Assembly (NCBI GenBank): GCA_037130755.1
Contig: JBAXSI010000014.1
Coordinates: 1 to 64,000, forward strand
Direction: 5' to 3'
From: UBA10649 sp037130755
Lineage (GTDB): Bacteria; Actinomycetota; Actinomycetes; S36-B12
DNA: 64,000 nucleotides
The notes beneath the pieces were generated by a model, which saw nothing but the letters and a program-made list of their open reading frames with translations, was not told where the DNA came from and did not search any database. The translations under genes and the position numbers were made by a program. This document shows, one piece after another, positions 46,568 to 53,023 of the stretch (position 1 is the first letter of the stretch; every line of letters begins with the position of its first letter).

Positions 46568-47868
46568 CTCACAAGATGACATCCGGCAGCCACGTCCTCT
46601 CCGTCGAAATGCTCGCCCGGGTGGAGGGCGAGGGCGGCATGCACGTCCACGTCCAGGACGGCGAGGTCCGCGACGTTCACCTGCGCATCTTCGAGCCGCC
46701 CCGCTTCTTCGAGGCATTCCTGCGCGGACGGGCCTACACCGAGCCGCCGGACATCACGGCGCGCATCTGCGGCATCTGCCCAGTGGCCTACCAGATGAGC
46801 GCTTGCCTCGCCATCGAGGACGCGTGCGGGGTAGCCGTACCCGACGAGATCCGGCTGCTGCGCCGACTGCTGTACTGCGGAGAGTGGATCGAGAGCCACG
46901 CGCTGCACATCTTCATGCTCCACGCCCCGGACCTCCTCGGCTACGACGGTGCCATCGAGATGGCCCGCGACCATCGCGAACTGGTGGAATCGGCCCTGCG
47001 TATCAAGCGTGCGGGCAACGACCTGATGACAGCGGTGGGCGGGCGCGCGGTGCACCCAGTGAACGTGCGCGTAGGCGGCTTCTACCGACTGCCCACCCAC
47101 GTCGAACTCGCCCGCCTGCGCCCGCAGCTGGTTGCCGCCCGGGAGGAGGCCATCGCGGCCGTGCCGATCGTCTCCGGCTTCGAGTTCCCCGACTTCGACC
47201 AGCCCTACTTGTATCTGTCGCTCTCCTCGGAGCACGGCTACCCGATGGAGTCCGGAACGCTTGTCACCACGGCAGGTCTGACGGCACCGGTCAGTGCCTT
47301 CGGCGAGCACGTGGTCGAGGAGCACGTCGCGCACTCGAACGCACTTCACTCTGCTTTCGACGGCCAGCCGTATGTCGTCGGGCCGCTGGCCCGGTACACC
47401 CTCAACTACGCGTCGCTGGCACCTTTGGCCCGCGAGGCCGCAGAGGCCAGCGGCCTCGGGCCCACCTGCCGCAACCCGTTCCGCTCGATCATCGTCCGCA
47501 CCGTCGAGCTGATTCACGCCCTCGACGAGGCGATCCGGCTGATCGACGGCTGGCGCGGGGCGCCCATGGCAGCGGTGCCGGTTCCGGCCCGGGCCGGCGA
47601 GGGCCATGGCGCCACCGAGGCCCCACGTGGCCTGCTTTACCACCGCTACCGGATCGACGACGCGGGGACGATCCTCGACGTGCAGATAACCCCACCAACG
47701 TCGCAGAACCAGTCGGCCATCGAAGGCGACCTGCGAACATTCGTGCAGGCCAACCTGCACCTGTCGCACGATGAACTGACCCGCCAATGCGAGGTCGCGA
47801 TCCGCACCTACGACCCATGCATCTCATGCGCCACCCACTTCCTTGACCTGGACGTGGAACACCTGTGA
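46564..47868 (+). CDS. hydA: Group 3b NiFe hydrogenase large (alpha) subunit
   Basis: A 434-residue catalytic subunit for reversible H2 oxidation. Active-site cysteines are Cys69 and Cys72 (ARICGICPVAYQMSA, the 3b form of the L1 motif) and Cys419 and Cys422 (DPCISCATH). A nine-residue tail follows His425 and should be removed by the downstream protease after nickel insertion. Glu in RVEGEGG is also conserved. Start is GTG with a GTGA overlap on hydD. No hyp accessory genes are in this window, so maturation factors must be encoded elsewhere. Confidence 0.95.
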   Translation: MTHKMTSGSHVLSVEMLARVEGEGGMHVHVQDGEVRDVHLRIFEPPRFFEAFLRGRAYTEPPDITARICGICPVAYQMSACLAIEDACGVAVPDEIRLLRRLLYCGEWIESHALHIFMLHAPDLLGYDGAIEMARDHRELVESALRIKRAGNDLMTAVGGRAVHPVNVRVGGFYRLPTHVELARLRPQLVAAREEAIAAVPIVSGFEFPDFDQPYLYLSLSSEHGYPMESGTLVTTAGLTAPVSAFGEHVVEEHVAHSNALHSAFDGQPYVVGPLARYTLNYASLAPLAREAAEASGLGPTCRNPFRSIIVRTVELIHALDEAIRLIDGWRGAPMAAVPVPARAGEGHGATEAPRGLLYHRYRIDDAGTILDVQITPPTSQNQSAIEGDLRTFVQANLHLSHDELTRQCEVAIRTYDPCISCATHFLDLDVEHL

Positions 47869-48368
47869 CGCACGATCCCTCGCGCGTTCCGGGCCCGCGA
47901 CGGACGCTCGTCGTCGGGCTCGGATCAATGGACCGCGGAGACGACGCGGCCGGACCGCGTGTTGCGAGCCTGGTCCACGATGCCGTGGCGGCACTCGGCA
48001 CGACAAACGTGCAGGTGGTCGAGCATGAGGACCCGACGTCGCTCGTGGATCTGATGGCGGGCTTCGACCTCGTCATCATTGCTGACGCTGTTCGCTCCGG
48101 GGCGGCGGCGGGGACGGTGAGCCTGCGCGAGGTGGGCAGGGGCGAGGCTGCCCTGCCTGCGCGCACGGATCCCGGACCGTCCGGTACGCACGGACTCGGC
48201 CTAGCATCGGCGCTCGAACTGGCCCGAGCCCTCGACCGCCTCCCGGAACGGGTCGTGGTCGTCGGCATCGAGGCAGTCGACTTCGAACACGGGCGAACGC
48301 TGTCCGACCCAGTGGCGGCAGGGGTGGCAGCCGCCGTTGAAGCGATCCTCGACACGCTGCGAGGCTGA
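47865..48368 (+). CDS. Hydrogenase maturation endopeptidase
   Basis: A 167-residue M52/HyaD-type protease that would clip the HydA tail. The opening motif is GLGSMDRGDDAAGPRV (residues 18-33), where the usual GxGN Asn is Ser21; the nickel-sensing acids are expected at Asp27 and at Asp in IIADAVRSG, and the His in GTHGLGLA. GIEAVDFEHG matches the conserved C-terminal segment. GTGA overlap with hydA places it in the operon. Confidence 0.88.
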   Translation: MTHDPSRVPGPRRTLVVGLGSMDRGDDAAGPRVASLVHDAVAALGTTNVQVVEHEDPTSLVDLMAGFDLVIIADAVRSGAAAGTVSLREVGRGEAALPARTDPGPSGTHGLGLASALELARALDRLPERVVVVGIEAVDFEHGRTLSDPVAAGVAAAVEAILDTLRG

Positions 48369-48375
48369 CGGAGGT

Positions 48376-49269
48376 TCAGGCCGGCATGTTCCGCGCAGCC
48401 CAAGTCGCGAAATCCGTGGACGACGTGGTGGCTACTCGCCGCGCCAACTCAATGGCCTCGTCGCCCCCGGGGCCGAGGTAGGTGTAGCGCTGCCAGTAAC
48501 CCATCATTTGTGCCATCTCCTCGGCGCCGGGGAAGAACGTGGCGAAGACCTCGGCGGGCACTTGGATCGCGGTCACGGAATGGCCTTGGGCGTTCAGCGT
48601 GTCGACCATGTCCGCGAAGCTCATCAACGCCGCGGCCGAAGACAGGTAGGCGCCGTCTCCAACGAGCTCCGGGTGGTCGAATGCACCCGCAACCACCCCG
48701 CCCAGATCCTGGATCGATCGGGCGTGCACCACCCGAGCGTCAACACGCAGCGGCAGCGCCCAGCCCAGACTTCCATCGGGCAGTGGCGAGGGGGGCATAT
48801 TCGTGACCAGGTTCTCGAAGTAGAAGGGTGCTTCGACGAAGGTGTGGGACGCGAACACCGCATCACGTACTAAGGCGTCCACCTTGGCCTTGCTCGTGAA
48901 GTGCGCCACCTCGAACTCGCCACCGCTGATGCGCTCCACGTCGGGCAGTGTCGACCACACGAAGTGGGAGACTCCAGCCTTCTTGGCCGCCTCGACGGCG
49001 TTGCGGCCCTGCGCGATCTCGTCGCTGCCCGGCTCCCAGAAGTTCGACACGGCGAAGACGCCGTGAGCGCCAGCAAAGGCGACTTCCAGAGTTTCGGGAC
49101 GCTTGAGGTCCGCCTCGACTACCTCATCGGCAGGTCCACGGTAGGTATCGGGGTGGCGGGTCAGCGCACGGACACGGAAGGCGCCACCGTCGACCAGTGC
49201 GCGCACGACGCTGCCGCCCTGCGATCCGCTGGCACCGATGACGGCAATGATCGGTCGGTCGTCAGGCAT
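48376..49269 (-). CDS. NmrA-like NAD(P)-binding protein
   Basis: A 297-residue atypical short-chain dehydrogenase/NmrA family protein. The dinucleotide loop is VIGASGSQGGSVVRAL; WSTLPDVERISGGEFEVAHFTSKAKVD lacks a canonical YxxxK, as is normal in NmrA-like proteins, and EAPFYFENL is a typical family segment. It might sense NAD(P) redox state or reduce an unknown substrate. Its start overlaps the end of the DUF6069 gene by eight bases, forming a two-gene unit probably controlled by the divergent MarR protein. Confidence 0.87.
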   Translation of the reverse strand: MPDDRPIIAVIGASGSQGGSVVRALVDGGAFRVRALTRHPDTYRGPADEVVEADLKRPETLEVAFAGAHGVFAVSNFWEPGSDEIAQGRNAVEAAKKAGVSHFVWSTLPDVERISGGEFEVAHFTSKAKVDALVRDAVFASHTFVEAPFYFENLVTNMPPSPLPDGSLGWALPLRVDARVVHARSIQDLGGVVAGAFDHPELVGDGAYLSSAAALMSFADMVDTLNAQGHSVTAIQVPAEVFATFFPGAEEMAQMMGYWQRYTYLGPGGDEAIELARRVATTSSTDFATWAARNMPA

Positions 49270-49690
49270 TGCTCACCGCCGGCGTGGGTGACTCGACCTG
49301 AGCAGCGCGGTACAGGGGCGTCAGGCCGACGAGAGCCGCCAGACCGGCAACGAGGTGCATCGCGACCAGCGTCACCTTGTTGGACGCGGTCAGATCCGCG
49401 GTCAGTGGGGCCAGCAGCGACAGCAGCGCCACGACCACGACGACGCCGGCGAAGACGCGTGGGTTCGAGACCCCCACCCGGCGCAGCACCAGCAGGAGCA
49501 CCGCTGCCAGCACGAGCGGGACGACCGTGAACGCGACCACCATCACGACGCTCAGCGGGGTCGGCGTTGCGCCCTGGGGCACAAGGATCTCCACCCCGAT
49601 GGCGGTCGCGACGAGATACACGGCAACGTTGATCACGGCGGCAACCGCGATCACCAGACCCGTCCGCTTCCAGAACTGCTTTCCAGACAT
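49262..49690 (-). CDS. DUF6069-like membrane protein
   Basis: A 142-residue protein with four membrane helices (FWKRTGLVIAVAAVINVAVYLVATAIGV; a second helix near VMVVAFTVVPLVLAAVLLL; VFAGVVVVVALLSLL; VTLVAMHLVAGLAALVGL), the arrangement of the DUF6069 family. The start ATG at 49690 has GAGGAGG four bases upstream; the frame extends further but not plausibly. First gene of the unit with the NmrA-like gene, divergent from a MarR regulator. Function unknown. Confidence 0.8.
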   Translation of the reverse strand: MSGKQFWKRTGLVIAVAAVINVAVYLVATAIGVEILVPQGATPTPLSVVMVVAFTVVPLVLAAVLLLVLRRVGVSNPRVFAGVVVVVALLSLLAPLTADLTASNKVTLVAMHLVAGLAALVGLTPLYRAAQVESPTPAVSNA

Positions 49691-49760
49691 GCTTCCTCCT
49701 CGACTTGGATGTTGTACGTGCAACATAGTCGAAGCATCTTGCATATGCAATACTGCCGAG
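49691..49760. promoter_or_regulatory. Divergent promoter with two palindromic MarR operator candidates
   Basis: TGTTG-TACGTG-CAACA (49710-49725) and TTGCATATGCAA (49739-49750) are two palindromes of the same TTG(T/C)A-n-(T/C)GCAA design, 29 bases apart by start. The second overlaps AATACT (49749-49754), a -10 that lies six bases before the MarR GTG; the first overlaps a candidate -10 (TATGTT) for the opposite direction. Confidence 0.6.
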
Positions 49761-50237
49761 GTGAAGAGTTCCGGGGTCGCCCAGAGAACATGGGACGCGC
49801 TGCCCGATACGGACCGCTTCGCTTGGTTGACCTTCCGCCGTGCCGCCGTCGAGTTGATTGCCGTTCTCGATGCCGATCTGCAGACGCACGTGCAGATCGG
49901 CTTCACCGACTTCGACGCGCTCATCCGCCTGCTCAACGCCCCCGATCGCACCATGCGGATGGCCGACCTGGCCCGCTCCGTCTCCCGCAGCCCGAGCGCC
50001 CTCACGCGCATGGTGAGCCGGCTCGAGACGCGCCACCTGGTCACGCGCAACCGACATTCGGCGACCGAAGTGACCGTGACCATCACTCCACAGGGGCTGG
50101 CACTTCTCGACGAAGCGGCGCCTCGGCACCTCGATCTCGTCGGCCAGCTCTTCTGGTCACCCTTGACCCCCGCGCAGCGCACTCAACTTGGCGCCTTGTG
50201 CCAGCAACTCATCGAGGCGGAATGCGAACTCCCCTAG
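49761..50237 (+). CDS. MarR family transcriptional regulator
   Basis: A 158-residue winged-helix dimer: N-terminal helix with LIAVLDADLQTHVQIGFTDFDALIRL, then MADLARSVSRSPSALTRMVSRLETRHLVTRN as the recognition region and VTVTITPQGLALLDEA as the wing. Start is GTG without a ribosome site, consistent with a leaderless transcript. It probably represses itself and the divergent DUF6069-NmrA unit via the two palindromes between them. Confidence 0.9.
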   Translation: MKSSGVAQRTWDALPDTDRFAWLTFRRAAVELIAVLDADLQTHVQIGFTDFDALIRLLNAPDRTMRMADLARSVSRSPSALTRMVSRLETRHLVTRNRHSATEVTVTITPQGLALLDEAAPRHLDLVGQLFWSPLTPAQRTQLGALCQQLIEAECELP

Positions 50238-50240
50238 ATT

Positions 50241-50259
50241 CCCCGCGGCCGCCTCGGGG
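50241..50259. terminator. Candidate bidirectional hairpin between convergent MarR genes
   Basis: CCCCG and CGGGG flank a nine-base GC-rich centre that can add further pairs. It lies three bases after the stop of the 49761 gene and before the end of the convergent MarR gene. No T run is present. Confidence 0.35.
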
Positions 50260-50308
50260 GCTTGTCCCCTGACCTCTGCACTACGAGCACGCCGCGACGG
50301 CACATCGG

Positions 50309-50779
50309 CTACGAGCAGCCGGACTGCTGGTCGAGCATGCGCCGCAGCAGCGCAGTGAACTGCTCGCGCTCGACCGGATCGAGGGCTGCGAGGAATGCGT
50401 CCTGCGCCTCCTCGAGCGCCTGAGCGGCCGCCTTGCGTACCCGCGTCCCCTTCGCTGTGATCGCCACATTGTGGCGGCGACGGTCCTCGGCGCAGCGGGT
50501 ACGACTCACGTATCCGTGCGACTCCAGCTCGTCCAGCACGGCGACGACATCGCTCGGGTCCAGGCCCAGCCGCAGGGACAGGTCGCGCTGGGAGGACAGG
50601 CCGTACTCGTGCAGGCAGGCGAGGACGGCGTAGGTGTTCAGCCGCAGGCCGGCCTTCGTGACGGCGGCGACAGCGCGGCGCCGCCCGTCGACCGACAGTC
50701 GACCGACCAGGTACGTCGCCGTTGAGAGCATCACCTGCGGGGGCTGGAGGAACTCGACGTCAGGTCTTGCAGGGTCCAC
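50309..50779 (-). CDS. MarR family transcriptional regulator
   Basis: A 156-residue regulator: VMLSTATYLVGRLSVDGRRRAVAAVTKAGLRLNTYAVLACLHEYG, the helix-turn-helix SSQRDLSLRLGLDPSDVVAVLDELESHGYVSRTRCAEDRRRHNVAITAKG with the DRR wing of MarR proteins, and a dimerising C-terminal helix. I start at the GTG at 50779 (VDPARPDV); TACCCT stands six bases upstream, suggesting leaderless transcription. Divergent from the SDR gene at 50852, its likely target. Confidence 0.88.
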   Translation of the reverse strand: MDPARPDVEFLQPPQVMLSTATYLVGRLSVDGRRRAVAAVTKAGLRLNTYAVLACLHEYGLSSQRDLSLRLGLDPSDVVAVLDELESHGYVSRTRCAEDRRRHNVAITAKGTRVRKAAAQALEEAQDAFLAALDPVEREQFTALLRRMLDQQSGCS

Positions 50780-50851
50780 GAAAGCAGGGTAGCGTCCCGG
50801 CAAACAATTGGCTGTACCAATCATTGATTCATCCACCTGAAGGGTCAACCC
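50780..50851. promoter_or_regulatory. Divergent promoter with ATTGG-N5-CCAAT inverted repeat
   Basis: ATTGG-ctgta-CCAAT at 50807-50821 is a perfect inverted repeat midway between the MarR gene and the SDR gene. TACCCT serves as candidate -10 for the MarR gene. The repeat is the best candidate operator for that regulator. Confidence 0.5.
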
Positions 50852-51703
50852 ATGATTCTCGTCATCGGCGCCAACGGCACCATCGGATCGGCCGTCGTCC
50901 CCGCCCTCCTCGACCGCGGTGAGTCCGTGCGGGTGCTCGTGCGGGACCGTGCGAAGGCGCAGACGGCGTTCGGCGACCGCGTCGAGATCATCGAGGGAGA
51001 TCTCGGAGACGGCGCCGCGGTCGAGGCGGCACTGAGCGGTGCGGACAAGGTCTTCCTCAACACCCCGTCGCTCGATGGCTTCGTCGACCTGCAACGACCG
51101 CTCATCGATGCCGCGGCGGCGGCCGGGGTCTCGCACCTGGTGCGCATCTCCGTCATCGGTGCCGACGCCGCCAGCCCCATCAGCTATGCCCGCGGTCACG
51201 CGGCGCTGGACGCCCACCTCGCCTCGAGTGCTCTGCCGTGGACCATCTTGGCGCCCAGTGGCTTCTTCCAGAACCTGCTCTCAAGTGCCGAGACGATCAA
51301 GCAGGGTGCCATCTACGGATCTGCCGGCGACGGAGCGGTCGGCTTCATCGACACCCGCGACATCGCCGAGGTGGCCGCGGCAATCCTCACGAGTGACGGA
51401 CACGAGGGCCAGACCCACCTGCTCACCGGAGGGCGAGCGATCACCTACGCCGAGATCGCCGCCGCGTTCCAGGCAGAACTGGGTCACGACGTGGCCTACG
51501 TCGACGTTCCCCCGGAGGCGTTCGCGCAGAACCTGCGCGGCTTCGGCCTTCCCGACAGCCAGATCAAGGACATCCTGGCGCTGTTTGAGGTCTTCAAGGC
51601 CGGGTACGCCGCCATCGTGACCCCCGAGGTCGCTGAACTCCTGGGTCGTGAGCCGCGCACGATCGCCGACTTCGCCCACGACTACCGAGCCGTGGTGTCC
51701 TAG
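50852..51703 (+). CDS. NAD(P)H-binding NmrA/SDR-type oxidoreductase
   Basis: A 283-residue Rossmann protein: MILVIGANGTIGSAVVPALLDRGESVRVLVRD, IEGDLGDGAAVEAALSGADKVFLNTP and SHLVRISVIGADA are characteristic of the QOR2/NmrA-like group, and GFFQNLLSSAETIKQGAIYGSAGDGAVGFIDTRDIAEVAA is the typical second half. It may be an NAD(P)H:quinone oxidoreductase-like enzyme, induced through the divergent MarR repressor by an electrophile or quinone; that is inference from family habit. Confidence 0.88.
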   Translation: MILVIGANGTIGSAVVPALLDRGESVRVLVRDRAKAQTAFGDRVEIIEGDLGDGAAVEAALSGADKVFLNTPSLDGFVDLQRPLIDAAAAAGVSHLVRISVIGADAASPISYARGHAALDAHLASSALPWTILAPSGFFQNLLSSAETIKQGAIYGSAGDGAVGFIDTRDIAEVAAAILTSDGHEGQTHLLTGGRAITYAEIAAAFQAELGHDVAYVDVPPEAFAQNLRGFGLPDSQIKDILALFEVFKAGYAAIVTPEVAELLGREPRTIADFAHDYRAVVS

Positions 51704-51717
51704 CCACGGCAATCGCC

Positions 51718-53019
51718 TCACAAGTCAGGCGGCGGGCTCGCAATATCCATTCGCTGGATGCTGGCGATCCGCGCGCCGTGGCATTCCTTCCACTTCCGAC
51801 CGCTGGCGCAGGAACAGGCGTCGCTGCGTGCGCGCTTGGCATCGCCCGCCGCGTACCAATCCCTGAGTCCGGTGGCATCGCGTCCCCTGCGCAATAGGTC
51901 TCGCATCACCCTCATGGGCTCGTCAACGTGTCGGAAGAAGAGCTGGTATCCGTCACAGAGGTAGTGCAGGCCGTGTTCGCCGTCTTCCGTGGTGAGGAAG
52001 CGGTCCTTCGGGCACCCGCCGTTGCAGGCGAACCGAACGTCACACCGGCGGCAGTAGGCAGGGAGCGTGTCGGCCTTGGCCTGGCCAAACGCCCGCTGCC
52101 GGGGCGAATCGACGAGTTGCAGGAGCGTGCGGCCCTGAGTGATGTTGCCGAGCAGGTAGTCGGGGTCCACGTAGTGGTCGCAGGAGTAGAGATCGCCGGT
52201 GTGCTCAAGGGCGACAGCATCGCCACACGTCCGCGCGTGGACGCACATGCCCGCCTGATCCATACCCATCCAGTGGGCCAGGGAGGTGTCGAACATCTGC
52301 ACGAAGACGTCTCCAACATCATGCCGGGCCCACTCCTCGAACACGTCAATAAGGAACCGTCCGTACTGGACGCCGCTGACGGACCGTGCGCTGGCACGCT
52401 CCCCCTCCTCGTGCTCCACGATGGGGATCAGCTGCATGTAGGCGGCCCCGAGGTCGTCACGCAGGAATGAGTACACCGCGCGTCCGTGGTCTGCGTTGGC
52501 TGCGTTGACGGTGGTCAGAGCGTTCCACTCGACGCCGTGCCGCTTGAGGGCGTCGAGTCCAGCGATGACGCGGTCGAAGGTGGGCTTGCCGCCCTTGTCG
52601 ACGCGGTAGTGGTCGTGCATCTCACGCGGCCCGTCGATGGACACGCCGACCAGGAATGCATTCTCCGCTAGGAAGGCGGCCCACTCGTCGTCGATGAGCG
52701 TTGCGTTGGTCTGCAGGGTGTTCAAAATCCGCTGGCCAGGAGCCGCAAGCCGCGCCTCAAGCTCCAGCGTCCGTCGGAAGAAGTCGATGCCCATCAGGGT
52801 CGGCTCCCCGCCCTGGAACGCGACCACGACCTCGTCCGCGCCGCCCTGCGCGGCCAACAGCTGACCTAGGTACGCCTCGTGCACGTCGGGCGGCATGCGG
52901 AAACCGCTGCCCGGGTACAACTCCTCCTTGGACAGGAAGAAGCAGTACTCGCAGTCCAGGTTGCAGATCGCACCCGTCGGCTTCGACATCACGTGGAAGA
53001 CACGCGCTACCGGAGGCAT
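51718..53019 (-). CDS. Anaerobic sulfatase-maturase (radical SAM, SPASM) with SEC-C tail
   Basis: A 433-residue radical SAM enzyme that converts the active-site Cys of the neighbouring sulfatase to formylglycine. The SAM cluster motif is Cys19-x3-Cys23-x2-Cys26 (CNLDCEYC), with FQGGEPTLMG following. The SPASM region supplies CDHYVDPDYLLGNI, YCRRCDVRFACNGGCPKDRF and further Cys. After about residue 395 an unusual C-terminal SEC-C zinc motif appears (CSCASGRKWKECHG). The ATG lies four bases beyond the sulfatase stop, so the two are one operon. Confidence 0.93.
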   Translation of the reverse strand: MPPVARVFHVMSKPTGAICNLDCEYCFFLSKEELYPGSGFRMPPDVHEAYLGQLLAAQGGADEVVVAFQGGEPTLMGIDFFRRTLELEARLAAPGQRILNTLQTNATLIDDEWAAFLAENAFLVGVSIDGPREMHDHYRVDKGGKPTFDRVIAGLDALKRHGVEWNALTTVNAANADHGRAVYSFLRDDLGAAYMQLIPIVEHEEGERASARSVSGVQYGRFLIDVFEEWARHDVGDVFVQMFDTSLAHWMGMDQAGMCVHARTCGDAVALEHTGDLYSCDHYVDPDYLLGNITQGRTLLQLVDSPRQRAFGQAKADTLPAYCRRCDVRFACNGGCPKDRFLTTEDGEHGLHYLCDGYQLFFRHVDEPMRVMRDLLRRGRDATGLRDWYAAGDAKRARSDACSCASGRKWKECHGARIASIQRMDIASPPPDL

Positions 53020-53023
53020 GCGC

